Part shown: in pieces, positions 44,713 to 56,555 of the stretch | Numbering within the stretch: position 1 is the stretch's first letter | How the letters are laid out: each line of letters starts with the position of its first letter | Source: Orychophragmus violaceus | Lineage: Eukaryota; Streptophyta; Magnoliopsida; Brassicales; Brassicaceae | NCBI GenBank assembly: GCA_030180135.1 | Contig: CM058230.1 | Location: 16,803,082-16,867,081 of the forward strand | DNA: 64,000 nucleotides | Reading direction: 5' to 3' | Notes under the pieces: generated by a model | The model's database searches: none | Told to the model about the DNA's origin: nothing | Seen by the model: only the letters and a program-made list of their open reading frames with translations | Position numbers and translations under genes: made by a program

Positions 44713-46093
44713 GGGCGTTCAGGGTGTAGCTCCACCGATACTATAGATTAAGTCTGTAACTACACGATTTTTGAATCACATTGTTTAACCACACAAAATC
44801 ATTTTTTCGGGTTGTAACCACAAAACGTTGACTTTTTGTTAACTTTTAACGATTTAGTTTAACAGACGTTAAATTCAATTATAAACCGTTTAATTACATT
44901 GTTAAACCGAAATTGAGATTAAAACCAGGACAAATTAATTACTAAACTGGATTTGATACCTATAACAAAATTAAAATCAAATTAACCCAGACCTATATTC
45001 CCAACCCCAATAACCGTAATACATCCCTAAACCGTAATAAACAAACCTAAATCAAAACTAAATCCCTAAAAAAAGCCCCAATTCTTTCTTTCGCTCTTGT
45101 TCGTCTAAATTCTGCTATAGATAACATATATACACCCAATTCTTTATTTCGTGTGGTTCATTTCGCCAATCTTCCGATTAGACTTCTGATACCGACAAAA
45201 CTGACGAACATCCACGAATTCGCGCTGAAAACAATTCAGAAAATAATTGTCTTATCCAGAAAATAAAGAATTAATGATCGGAAGGGACAAGATGATGGGG
45301 CCTCACGAACCATACACAGACTTCAAATAAGAGATTTTTCTTCAGTTTGCTCAAAGAGTGAACCAACCATGGCGAAGATGATGATGTTGCAACAGAGCCA
45401 GCCTTCTTTCTCACTCCTTATTTCTTCTCTCTCTGACTGTAATGACTTTAATGACTTTAATGGCGCTAAGCTCCATTTACAGGTCGACTTCTCCGGCGAG
45501 AGCTTCTGCTGCGGCGGGGGCATAGTTTCCATGGAGCAACATGAGATTTGGTGGCAAGTAAGGGTCTATTTTTTAGTCCCAATTAATGAGTTTATGAGGG
45601 GAATTATTATCTGGGTTTTGTGTTTCTTTTAGCTATCGGATTATGGATTTTGTTTGTGTTGCTTGCTTGATGTTTCTCTTAGAAGAGACAAGCTTGATCG
45701 TGAATCTGAATTGGATAAGCTCGTATAGTCTGTTTTTTAGGGATTTAGTTTTTGTTTAGGTTTGTTTATTACGGTTTAGGGATGTATTACGGTTATTGGG
45801 GTTGGGAATATAGGTCTGGGTTAATTTGATTTTAATTTGGTTATTGGTATCAAATCCGGTTTAGTAATTAATTTGTCCTGGTTTTAATCTCGGTTTCGGT
45901 TTAACAATGTAATTAAACGGTTTATACTTGAATTTAACGTCTGTTAAACTAAATCGTTAAAAGTCAACAAAAAGTCAACGTTTTGTGGTTACAACCCGAG
46001 AAAATGATTTTGTGTGGTTAAACAATGTGATTCAAAAACCGTGTAGTTACAGACTTAATCCATAGTATCGGTGGGGCTACACCCCGAGCGCCC
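44713..46093. mobile_element. Pack-MULE (1381 bp) with ~370-bp terminal inverted repeats
   Basis: Left arm ~44713-45090 and right arm ~45715-46093 are inverted copies at high identity by eye (starts GGGCGTTCAGGGTGTAGC and, reversed, GGGCGCTCGGGGTGTAGC). A perfect 10-bp duplication flanks it. The ~620-bp middle is gene-derived (see 45369-45557), and no transposase is present, so it would need one supplied from elsewhere. The good arms and duplication point to a fairly recent move. Confidence 0.93.
45369..45557 (+). pseudogene. Captured 5' end of a CSP41b/CRB-like gene, fused to another fragment
   Basis: The frame opens MAKMMMLQQSQPSFSLL and continues ..LSDCNDFNDFNGAKLHLQV, which I recognise as the plastid targeting start of the chloroplast RNA-binding protein CSP41b (Arabidopsis At1g09340), with two near-identical NDF units where Arabidopsis has one. 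After LHLQV the text (DFSGESFCCGGGIVSMEQH) no longer fits CSP41b and ends at a possible splice donor, CAA/GTAAGG. This suggests either a second captured piece or an exon/intron chimera. Sequence before the ATG (45100-45368) is likely the captured 5' UTR or promoter. It is not a working CSP41b gene. Confidence 0.75.
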
Positions 46094-46103
46094 TTTTAGG
46101 CGC
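46094..46103. repeat. 10-bp target duplication of the Pack-MULE, right
   Basis: TTTTAGGCGC, identical to 44703-44712. Confidence 0.95.
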
Positions 46104-46994
46104 ACATTAAAATTCAAACCGAATAAAATCATCAAAATCAAACCGTGGCCAAATGCGAACCCAACTCTACACCGAGGTCCTGCCGCGTCCTCCGAGCTAT
46201 CCACAAATGTGAAAACGACAAAAAGAGTCTAACAAGCAATCTAAGATTTCCCAGTGAGTTGGTTCCCACTAAAAAGAATGCTAAACATGCTACAATAATA
46301 ATCCGGCCAAAAACCCAAAATAACGAAACAATAAGGAGCAGAATAAAACAAATAGCTGATAACGTGCTACCACGACGAGCTGAGCTCTAAAACACACAAG
46401 AATTCTCTACCAATAAAAGTAATTAGGTAAATCGAGGTCACTGCGTTACATGTTCTCGATTAGACTTTATCTATCGTTCGCAGCTCTAACACAACTCTAC
46501 ACCAGTTGGGCCCACTATGCAAACTAGTTAACTTCCAAGGGAACACTTAGCTACCCCACGGTAACGAAAACCACCCACGACTCCTAGACGTTAACACAAA
46601 ATCCTACAACCTACGAAACTATTCTCAGTCCATCGATACTCGGAGAGTCAAGCTACCCCTAGATAACCTAAGTTTCCATGCAGTCCAGCCCTAGGACATG
46701 ACCCCATATGCTCAGGACTACACGCCTTTTGATGTCACTCAGTAGGTTAACACCATAACCAGGACCACTACCCGAAGGTACGTGAACCGTTCAAGAATTA
46801 CCCGAGGATCCAATCGGGAAGGAAGTACTGGAACGCCATCCTTAGACTTGCGGAATCTAATGCATCCTATAGAGTATTGAAACCTCAAAAATGTAAACAA
46901 GTAGACTCACTGGGACTCTATCACATCACGCAAGACCGATAAGGACAAAGATAAATACTAACTTAAACTCGTACCCAGTCTATTCCGCAAGTCC
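46104..46994. other. Unclassified repeat-like DNA
   Basis: Higher GC than its neighbours, no coding frame that I trust (one 81-codon frame at 46145-46390 has no recognisable features). It reads like the LTR or leader of a gypsy element, but I found no ends. Confidence 0.35.
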
Positions 46995-49180
46995 CACTAC
47001 CAGAAAACAGCGTTTTAGCGACGGAAACTTGCGACTATACTTGTAGTCGTAACATTTTGCGACTATTTGGAGATACTATTTCGACTATTTTTTACTACAA
47101 ATTTATGGTCGTCTATTAATCACTAATATACGACAAAAATTATTATCGCCAATTTAGTCACCGATTTACGACTGAACGTCCATTGTCGAGACCGGAAACA
47201 ATAGTCACAGCGTAGTTGGTAATTTGGCGACCAATATGCGTCTGATGTGAAGGGTTGTAGAAAAATCGCAAATTAGTCACTATATTGGCGACTAAATTGC
47301 TACTTCGTGTATAGTAGTAACAAAATACGTTAATTTGTCGTTATTGTTACGACCAATATGCAACTCATTATTCGTGTCGCAAAGTAGTCGGTTATGGGTC
47401 GTATTATATAGTATGTTTTTGAGTTAGCAATAATAATATAATATATTTTGATTATATTTTACTTGTTTGTGGTAGGTATACCGGTTTCCTATGACATGCA
47501 TTTATGACCATTATTGGTAGTGGCCAATTATGTCTAAATAGTCAAAATTCAGCCATATCTCCGTTTTCATTTGTAGAAACATAAAGAATTTGGAAATCAA
47601 GTTACATGGCGGGAGGCTACAATAATTATATCTACTATCAGGAGTGGATGTATAGTAGGTTTGATGAAGCCACATACAATTTCTCGACACCTTTCAAAAT
47701 AGGGGTAGAAAAATTCTTGGAATTTGCCAAAAAACTTGTCTTTTGCGCTTAGCAATGGCGGTAAGTTTCACTGCCCTTGTAGTGTTTACAAGAACGAACA
47801 ACCGGAAGCCTCAGAAAAAGGAATTTGGAGTCATCTGTTTAGTATAAGATGTATGCCTGATTATCATGTTTGCTATAAGCATGGAGAAAAAACCGGTTTG
47901 GATGTAGGAACGAGTTATGTTGATCCGAATGGTCATGTTCGTAATGTAGTAGAAGATAGATATGTGGATATGGTGAATGATGCATTTCGTGATTACGTGA
48001 GTAATAGTGAAGAACTTGTATGTAATCATTCAAAAATGTTTTATGACATGTTAGAAGGAGCATACAATCCTTTAAATGATGGTTGTCGTGAAGGTCACTC
48101 CTAATTATCCTTGGCTACTTGGGTCTTGCAAAAATAGGCATAACTTAATATGAATGAAAGTTTAGTGGATTTGATATGTGAAATGATGACAGAGTATTTA
48201 ACATAAGGAAACCAAGCAACAAGTTTACATTACGAGACAGAGAAACTGATGCGCAATTTAGGTCTCCCCTATTATACAATTGATGTTTGCATAAACAATT
48301 GTATGATCCTCTGGAAAGAAGACGAAAAGGAAGATAAGTGTTGGTTTTGTAATATACCAAGATGGAAGCCGAACGAGAGAAAAAGTAGAAGCAAAGTACC
48401 TTACATTTGTATGTGGTATCTACCAATTGCTGACAGACTGAAAAGAATGTATCAAGGCGAGAATACTGCAGAGACAATGAGATGCAATGCCGAGCACCAA
48501 ACGAAGGAGGGAAAAATGTGACATCCGTTTGATGCGGCAGAGGGGAAATCATTTCAAGCTCAACATCCTCTGTTTTCAGAAAAACCTTGTAACGTTTATC
48601 TTGGATTATGTACATATGCGTTCAATCCATTTGGCATGTCTCGTAATCATTCGTTGTGGCCCGTGATCTTGATTCCATATAATGTACCCCCTGATATGTG
48701 CATTAATACACGACACTTGTTTCTTACAATATTGAATTCTGGGCCAAATCATCCGTGCGCTAGTCTCGATATATTCCTCTGATCTCTTATTGAGGAGTTA
48801 AGGGAATTGTGGTCTTCTAGAGTTGATGCATACGATGTGTCGTTGAATGGAATTTTAAACTAAAAGCAGTGATGTTGTGGACGATAAGCGACTTCCCGGC
48901 ATATGGGATGTTATCAGAATGGACGACCCATGGTTGATTTTCTTGTCCTATTTGCATGGAAAATACAAAATATTTTTATCTGCCTAAGGTAAGGAAGAAG
49001 TGTTTGTTTGATTGTCACAGAAGGTTTCTTCCATATGGTCATCCACTGAGGGATAATAAAAAAGACTTCTTGATCAAGTTTATAGCGAGCGATTTCTAGG
49101 TGTAAATCCATCGAAAACAAAGGATGTCGGTGGAAACGGTCACGAAAAGAAGGAGCTTGGATATGGTATCTTAAGGTGGC
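46995..49180 (+). pseudogene. CACTA element 5' end with decayed TNP2 transposase
   Basis: Terminus CACTACCAGAAAACAGCG at 46995, then the same CGACTA sub-terminal repeats as 34230-34745 but in the opposite orientation. Transposase remnants follow: 47583 on (QEWMYSRFDEATYNFSTPFKIG with a stop/frameshift, GGKFHCPCSVYKNEQ, HSKMFYDMLEGAYNPLNDG), 48249-48521 (YTIDVCINNCMILWKED, KCWFCNIPRWKP) and 48590-49060 (YAFNPFGMSRNHSLWPVILIPYN, WTISDFPAYGM, CHRRFLPYGHPLR). Several stops. The 3' end is missing. Confidence 0.85.
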
Positions 49181-49189
49181 CCAAGATCT

Positions 49190-50570
49190 AGCGGCCAAAT
49201 TCGCCTTCTTTAGCCTCACAAAATTCCTTGAGGCGACAACACATCGGCGGACTCTCTAACCGTCTTGGCCTCTTGACTCAACCTAACGAGTCATGATCAT
49301 TGTGGAAAGCATCGACTAACCAAGCGTCAACCTGCTAAAAGGAGTCTACCTGATCAATGACTTTCTATTAAACGAGCTAGATAACGGTCTTCACGACGCT
49401 GAAAACCCTAACGACTTATTGCCGCCACCGCCATAGTCTTAATTGCCAGACTGGAGTCAAGAAATCCTAGCCTATATCAAGGAAGGCCTCGTACGGAAGA
49501 TGATTGGGGGCGATGGCTGAGAAATAAAGCTTCAAGTACTTACATTTTGACGGCAACTAGTTCCTATGGAGCGCAACATGAACTCTACTAAGCTGCCTCC
49601 ACGGAGAGGAAACCATCGACGTAATGAAAGAAATGCACAAAGGTGCCGAAGAATATCACTCTAGTGGCCGTGCACTAGCAATCAACCTCCGCAATCAAAC
49701 CCACCATTGGCCAATGATGCTCCAAGACTGAAACAAATTTGTAGCTCGGTAATGTTTCCTTCTGTTATTGGCCAATTACTTCACCAAGTGGGTGGAAGCC
49801 GAGGCCTACACGAAGATCAAAGTCGAGGACATGTGCAAGTTCGTATGGAAATTCATCATCTGTCAGCACAAATTAACTTTCAAAATTGTCACCGATAATG
49901 TTACACATTTCACCTCGGTTTTGTTTGATGATTTATGCGCCAGATGGAAGTTCATGCTAAGCAAATTGTCCCCACAATACCCGCAGGGTAACGGGCAAGT
50001 TGAGGCCACGAATAAACAATCATCGATGGCCTCAAAAAGGGAGTTTACAAAAGAAAGGTATGTGGCTGATGAACTAGATGGTGTCTTGTGGTCCCACCGA
50101 ACTACACTCCGGACATCTACCCAAATGACACCTATCGCACAACATGGAGGTTATGGACCCTTCTGAGTTTGAGGTACCCACACTCCGCCGGAATATGCTC
50201 ACACAACTAGTCAGCCTCAACGAAATATTATCTTAGGCGAACACGATTTTCTAGAAGAAAAATACGATCAATCCCTTCTTAAAATCCATAACTATCAGCA
50301 GCTAGCCTCAAAATACTACAACAAAATGGTTAAAGGCAGATTGATCTTCAATGAAGGCGACATGATCTTTTTTTTTTGGTCAACATGATCATGCGCAAGG
50401 TTTTTGAGAACACATCCAAATGGAAAGCAAGCAAGGTCAGTGCTAATTGGGAAGATCCTTACATCATCTCGAAAGTAGTCAAGACAGGGGTCTACGAGCT
50501 AACAACAATGGGAGGCAGCACAATCCCACGTTCCTGGAAAGCGATGAACCTCAAAAGATACTACTATTGA
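49190..50570 (+). pseudogene. Ty3/gypsy (Tat-like) pol remnant: integrase and C-terminal tail
   Basis: Integrase text YFTKWVEAEAYTKIKVEDM at ~49770 and LSPQYPQGNGQVEATNK at ~49965; then RKVFENTSKWKASKVSANWEDPY and GSTIPRSWKAMNLKRYYY at 50390-50565, the usual end of a Tat-clade pol. Frames are broken. Left part (49190-49750) is too decayed to assign. Confidence 0.75.
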
Positions 50571-50999
50571 GTCTCCCATCAACTGAACTATGGATGGCTT
50601 GATCCCCCCAATCGAACGCTACGTAGGCAGACCCTAACACGGGTGCAGCCACAATCTTAATTAATTTTTATTTTTGCTACATGGCACCTTCCAAGCTAAA
50701 AAATAAATAGATTCTAAACTTGAAAGAACACAACTTTTAGTGATTAAGCTGGGCTTCCGAGTCTGCAACCAAGGACACACAAATGATCAGCTTTAAAGCT
50801 GATATTAAGAGCGTGCACCACGTCACACAACCGATAAGTGCTGAATTTGAGTCTTGTCTCATAAATCACACAACCAATCAGTGCTTAGATGTTGATTGGT
50901 TCTTTGAAATCATACTTTGTGATGATTTCATCAAACTTTATATAACATCGCTTCGAAGCTTGTTTCAGTCTATAAATTGATTTTTTTTAGTTTGCAGAC
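50571..50999. other. Spacer, probably gypsy 3' untranslated DNA
   Basis: No gene seen. It continues from the pol stop with text (CTACGTAGGCAGACCCTAAC) that would suit the region before a gypsy 3' LTR. Confidence 0.4.
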
Positions 51000-52940
51000 C
51001 ATGTCTTCTTGGCCTTCGATTATGAAACCTTCAGGTTGTTCCATATAGACTTCTTATTGCAAGTCTCCATTAAGAAAGGCAGTTTTCACATCCATTTGAT
51101 GTGACTCAAGATCATAATAAGCTACCAACGCCATAATAATTCCGAGAAAATCTTTTCTAGACACAGGAGAAAAGGTCTCACTATAATTGATGCCTTCTTT
51201 CTGATTAAACCCTTTAGCTATAAGTCTGGCTTTATATCGTTCAACATTACCATTACAGTCAAGTTTGGTCTTAAAGACCCATTTACACCCAACTGCATTT
51301 TGTCGTTCAGGCAGTGTAATAATTTCTCAAAATTCATTCTTAGCCATCGAGTCTATTTCATCTTTAGTGGCATCAATCTATTTATCATAATTAATATCCT
51401 TAATGTCTGTAAATAAGAAACCGGATCAATAATATCCCATTCTCCAGATTCTACTTGGTAAAGCACATAATCATCGGAAATAGCAGATCTTCTTAATGAT
51501 GGTTCTTCTTGTGCTTAAGGTACATCATCATTATCGGAGATATTTTCATTATGGAGTGAACGATCATTTATTGGGGTTTCCTCATTGTTTAACGATTCAA
51601 CAATGGGAGGGTTTCCAACATTCATAACTAAGGTTAATTGGAGATTAACCCTAATTTCCTGAATGTTTACATCTTGAACTATATCACTCCCACTAATCTC
51701 ACATTCTCATAATATGTGTCATTATTGGTTTCTACTATTCTCGTACTATGGGTTGGACAATAAAACCTATATCCTTTATATTTCTCAGGTTAACCAATAA
51801 AAAACCATTGATTGTTCTGAAATCTAATTTCTTTTCATGTGGATTATATATTCTTACTTCAGCTGGACATCCCCAAACTTGGAGATGTGACAGACTAGAT
51901 ATCCAGCCTTTCTACAGTTCAAACGGAGTCTTTGAAACTGATTTTCTTGGAACCCTGTTCAAGATATAGACTGCAATACGTAACACATCCATTCACAAGG
52001 ATATAGATAAGTTAGCACGACCAATCATGGATCTAACCATACCCATATAAGTTTGATTGCGCCTTTCAGCTACATCATTCTGCCATGGTTAACCAGAAGT
52101 TGTGTATTGAGAAACAATTCCTAATTTTTGGAAAAGTTTGGAAAAAGGTCAAGGATGTTGTCCTATTTCATCATATATGCCATAAAATTCATCACTTCTA
52201 TCTGACCTTATGATTTTCACTTTTCTATCTAGTTGCTTTTCTACTACTGTAATGAACGCTTGTACATCATTCACATACTGAGACTTTTCATGCAACATAT
52301 AGAGATACAAAAATAACATGAATAATCATCAAAAAAGCAATGAAATACTTTTTACCTCCAAAAGTTGGAACGTCAAAAGGTCCACAAATATATGTATGTA
52401 TGACTTCAAGAAGCTGTGTACTTCTTGTGTCTCTTTCTTAGTGTGTTTATATTTCTTACCCTTAATGCAGTCCACACACTCTTTACTATTGGTAAAACCT
52501 AGATGCATAATAACTCCATCTCTTACCAATCTTTGAATTCTTTAATAGGAAATGTGTCCCAATCTTTTATACCACAAGAAATATGAATCATTAGTACATG
52601 TTTTATGTTTGATTCCACCTTTAATGTGCATGGTAAGATGTGTTTCAAAATGTTGATCAACCAATTTTAACATATAAAGACCATCAACGAATATTCATGA
52701 ACTAGTTTTATTTGAGTTCAGAAATATATTAAAATAACCATCTCTTTGAGTAGATTTAAAACCAGACAAATAAAGTTTGCTTACAGAAACTAAGTTACGG
52801 GAAACAGGTGGTAAAGAGCTTGAAATAAATCCAAAAAACCACTATCCAAAATGAGATGATAAGTGCCAACAACTTCAAATGGCGCTTTATATATGTTTTC
52901 CATCAGTAGGCAGTTTTTACTTGAGTTTATGGTTTGGGTC
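51000..52940 (-). pseudogene. Decayed Ty1/copia pol, minus strand
   Basis: Minus-strand fragments of RT start (51340-51000), connection domain, integrase (around 52100) and GAG-pre-integrase (52560-52330: RIQRLVRDGVIMHLGF, ECVDCIKGK). Related to, but far more broken than, the copia element at 1-3842. Both LTRs are absent. Confidence 0.75.
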
Positions 52941-52945
52941 GTAAG

Positions 52946-54852
52946 TGTAGTATCCCCCAACCGTCCTAAGGAAGATGGGACGGGCTATGGGACCAGAAAA
53001 CATGAACGGGAAGTCCGGAGAGACTAAACCAAGTGTCCCATAGGCTTTTTAAGGCTGAGACTCAGCTGGAAGGAGCTCAGCCAAGTGTGGAAGTAAGGAA
53101 GTCAGCTCAGCTGAGCTGAACAGTCCAGCTGGTCAGCTAGGTCAGCTGGCAACCAGCTCAACTCAGATGGCCGGAGTGTTAAGCTCTTGGGCCAGCTGTT
53201 CAGCTAGTGACACTAGCTGACCAGCGGTTACCAAGCGAATGGGCACAAGGGAGAGTTGCACCCATTCGGTCACCAACTCACACCCTTTCTCCCATGGAAG
53301 TTGGCGCATGGAAGAGCCTATAAATAGGCCTTCCCTTGGTCATTTTTGCGCACGCCCACAAGGGAAAGAAACACTCAGAATTTTCCAAAGGCACAAGGCC
53401 ATAAATCGAGAGTTTTAGAGAGAGAGAGAAGCCGGAATCTCCAAGAGAAGGCCGGCGGTTTGAAGAGGAGTTTGGTGGTGGTTTAAAGCGCAAAGAAGGG
53501 AGGAAAGATGGCAGGAGAGGCATCAACCACCCATGGCAAGACCACGACCACATCCAAGGTTAGAGTCCGGTTCATGTCCTCTCGGTCTTGGCCAAAACCC
53601 TAGCGGCCACGGCCGGTTGTCTATGGCCGGAAAACTCTCTTCTTCTCTTGTTCTGAATAGTCGCTATATGCTTGTTACACGACCGGCCATAAGGCCTTGG
53701 TCGTGGGCGGTTGGCTAGACGGTTAGTCGCGTTCCTAAGCGCTAGGATGGTCCAAGGATCATGACTGCTTCGAACGGTTTAACGGCTCGTTAGGAAGACG
53801 GTAAGACGAGAACCGAGAAGCCAAAGTATGATCGGCCAAAGGCGTTAAATCGGTCCGAGGGAAATGGCCGTGGGACGCTAGACTTAACCGCTCGTCAACA
53901 TGCCGGCACATGATGCGCACGATCGCGGATAGCCCACGGGCTGTCGCAAGCGATCGCTGGCCGCGGTCACACGTACGGACCGAAGGAACGATCGTAACCG
54001 TCTGCGGTAATGATCGCGTCCGTTCGTACGATAAGTCGCGTCCGTTCGCGGATACACGGCTGAACCGCAGACCGACCGTGTAACGTTCCGCGGATCGTTC
54101 CTCGTAGACGTAGCGCATAGCCGCGCGATCATGCGTCAAGCCGGACTGTACGCTCGTACTGATCAGTCCGCGCGACCGTAAGGTCAAGCGCGCGATAGAT
54201 TGGTACGTCCGTCCCGGTACGCGTATGACCGTAAGGCTACCCGCGCGCGCATACTCGGACGACCGTAAACAAAGCGCGACGATCGTAAGTCCACGCATCC
54301 GACCATGAGCCATTTGACGAGAACACGCGGCCACACGCTCACGTCCGTGAGCCGAGTGCGGTTGCGGTTCCAGAAATGTGTGACGGGAATAAGCGACTTT
54401 GTTTGGAAACTTAGAATAACAATAAGAATTGCTTGTATAAAATAGTTCATGGGATCATATAGAAATATCGATTGCTAGGTTGCATGAAATTGAATATTAA
54501 TTGATTATGGAAATCTCATGAACTTGTTGTGACTTTCAGGTGATCATGATGTTGATCGAACCTAGGCGCGGACAAGACTTGGGGCGAGTGGTGATTAGTT
54601 GGTAGACATTGTATAGGACCGAATACTTTAGCATAATGCGATTGAAACTACATTTGTACATGGTACCTTTTACTTATTAATAAAATGTCTATTTTGCCTT
54701 AGTCTATATTATGAATCGAAATGAATGAATAAATGAGATAGAATTGTTTAAGTATGAAAATAATGGGCTTGAGGTTCACAAACGAACCTCAAGTTGAAAT
54801 GGTTAAGTAGTGGCAAACCTTACCGGCCCTATGGCCGGGATAGGCCTTGTCA
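52946..54852 (+). repeat. 5' LTR of a Ty3/gypsy element
   Basis: Starts TGTAGTATCCCCCAACC and ends ..CCTTGTCA, four bases before the primer site. TATA box CCTATAAATAG at ~53318. Two unusual zones: CAGCT/AGCTG repeats at 53050-53225, and a GC-rich block (53840-54370) packed with CGATCG, TCCGTTCG and GATCGC words. Edges inferred from TG..CA and the primer site. Confidence 0.75.
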
Positions 54853-54855
54853 AGT

Positions 54856-54867
54856 TGGTATCAGAGC
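54856..54867 (+). promoter_or_regulatory. Primer binding site (initiator tRNA-Met)
   Basis: TGGTATCAGAGC, complementary to the 3' end of tRNA-iMet; start point of minus-strand DNA synthesis for the gypsy element. Confidence 0.9.
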
Positions 54868-54966
54868 GGAGTTATTTCCTAGGCTGGGGTTAGGGGCTAC
54901 ACCACTCGTCTGGGTCCGAATTGTCCGCATAGAATTGTTAGACTTGTTTAGGAACTTGATGTTTGA

Positions 54967-56472
54967 TTGTATATATGTATTGTCTTGTTGAATTTTCAGG
55001 TTGGAAAAAGCAAGTCCAAGAGGACAAAAGACAAAGACAAGGAAGTGTCTGCGACCGGCCACGGCCCGAGAGTCCAGACCACCATTGTCACGCTAGGGTT
55101 AACCGGTCCTGTGGTTGACCCAACGGCCACTGGCCCCATTTCTACACAGATTCCCGACGGGACTAGGGTTGAAGAACCGAACGTCCAAACCGGGAACAAG
55201 GAGCAAATGGGTGAGTCTTCGTCTCATGCGGCTCGAGATGAGACCGGCCATGAGATGGAAGACGCCACGGGTGGTGGTGGCGGTGAGCCTTTGACAGCAG
55301 TCGGCCAGATGTGGACTATGTTGAAGGAAGTTATAGGCCAGCTCACGGTACTGAACCAGAACCTCTCTGGTCAGAAACCGACTGAGGGTGAGCCATGGAT
55401 CACGGTCCCTGAGACCACCAATCCGAGTGATGAGGATCAGGACGTAGTAGTGATAGAGTCACCGACCCCTAAAAAGGTCCGTAAGGTGGACTATCTCAAC
55501 GTCCTAGGTCACATCACCAAGCTGGGCACAAAACACTTCAATGGAAGTGCTGACCCGCTTGAGGCTGATGAATGGAGGTCACGGCTTGGTCGGAACTTCC
55601 GTTCCACCCGTTGCCCTGAAGATTACCGCAAGGACATAGCGATCCACTTCCTGGAAGGGGACGCTCACAACTGGTGGCTGTCTGTTGACAGGCGCACCAA
55701 GGGCCTCATCAACTCCTTTGCGGAGTTTGAGGTAGAGTTCAACCGGAAGTACTTCCCGGCGGAGGCCTGGGATCGTATGGAAGGTCGATACTTGAGCTTG
55801 GTCCAGGGCCGCAGGTCGGTCCGTGAGTATGAGGCCGAGTTCGACCGTCTCAGACGTTACGTGGGACGGGATGTTGAGGACGAGCCGGCTCATGTGCGTC
55901 GCTTCCTTCGCGGCCTGCGAGTGGAGTTACGTACCCATTGCTCGGTTTGTACCTACAACAGTGTTTCCGAGCTAGTCGAGAGGTCAGCTACGGTGGAAGC
56001 CAATTTGGCTGAGGAGAACCGCGTTGGCTCAAAAGACAAAGTGTCCAGTCCACCCGGGAAGGACCTAAAGAGGAAGAGAGATCAGACGGCTGATGCTCTC
56101 TCCTCTGACCGCGCCAGATGTGCCACATGTGGCAAACGACACTTAGGGAAGTGTTGGAAAGCCAATGTTGCATGCGCGAAGTGTGGCGGCAAAGACCACG
56201 AGTCAAGAAACTGTCCACAGAACAAGGGGCGTGAAGAGGTGACAGAGAGATCAGTGAAGTGCTACCACTATGGCCAAGCTGGACACTACATCCGTGAGTG
56301 TCCTAAGCGCCAAGATGGGAAGCAAAAGGCGCCAGAAGTGAATCGGGGTCAGGGAGACCGCGCGGTTACGACCAAGGGTCAAACTGTGATACCTCGGGTT
56401 TATGAACTGGTGAAGGACTCAGGCGAGGCCGGCTCCTATGATGCGATCACTGGTACGTTACTGGAGCCCTGA
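54967..56472 (+). CDS. Gypsy gag protein
   Basis: Open frame of about 500 codons; the frame opens upstream at a TTG, and the true start is unclear (first in-frame ATG is at GEQMGES-like text near 55207, or a spliced leader joins at TTTTCAG/GTTGG near 54997). The gag domain is at ~55480-56010 (HFNGSADPLEADEW, FLEGDAHNWW, FNRKYFPAEAWDRMEGRYL). Cys/His motifs follow: CATCGKRHLGKC, CAKCGGKDHESRNC (complete CCHC) and CYHYGQAGHYIREC, in which the second Cys is Tyr (TGT to TAT). It ends ..DAITGTLLEP stop. The protein packs the RNA. See 56453-56555 for a possible splice to the protease. Confidence 0.88.
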   Translation: MYICIVLLNFQVGKSKSKRTKDKDKEVSATGHGPRVQTTIVTLGLTGPVVDPTATGPISTQIPDGTRVEEPNVQTGNKEQMGESSSHAARDETGHEMEDATGGGGGEPLTAVGQMWTMLKEVIGQLTVLNQNLSGQKPTEGEPWITVPETTNPSDEDQDVVVIESPTPKKVRKVDYLNVLGHITKLGTKHFNGSADPLEADEWRSRLGRNFRSTRCPEDYRKDIAIHFLEGDAHNWWLSVDRRTKGLINSFAEFEVEFNRKYFPAEAWDRMEGRYLSLVQGRRSVREYEAEFDRLRRYVGRDVEDEPAHVRRFLRGLRVELRTHCSVCTYNSVSELVERSATVEANLAEENRVGSKDKVSSPPGKDLKRKRDQTADALSSDRARCATCGKRHLGKCWKANVACAKCGGKDHESRNCPQNKGREEVTERSVKCYHYGQAGHYIRECPKRQDGKQKAPEVNRGQGDRAVTTKGQTVIPRVYELVKDSGEAGSYDAITGTLLEP

Positions 56473-56555
56473 CCTTTCTTCAATATTTTAGTAATGCATT
56501 GCATACATATTGGGGAAAAAAGCGGGATGCGCTTATACATTTGGGAAATGTGTAG
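56453..56555 (+). other. Candidate 103-bp intron joining gag to protease
   Basis: Donor G/GTACGT at 56452/56453 and acceptor TGTGTAG/GG at 56555/56556. Removing it changes ..AITG-stop text into AITGTVLIGGVET, the form I expect at this point in related gypsy polyproteins, and fixes the frame (gag frame and protease frame differ by one without it). Left in, translation stops 6 codons later, giving Gag alone. The pyrimidine tract before the acceptor is weak. A plain insertion is the alternative. Confidence 0.45.

Noticed and set aside
53759..54334. 191-codon minus-strand frame rich in Arg and Ser
   Set aside because: It lies in the GC-rich CpG block of the gypsy LTR, where stop codons are rare in all frames; composition is not that of a protein.
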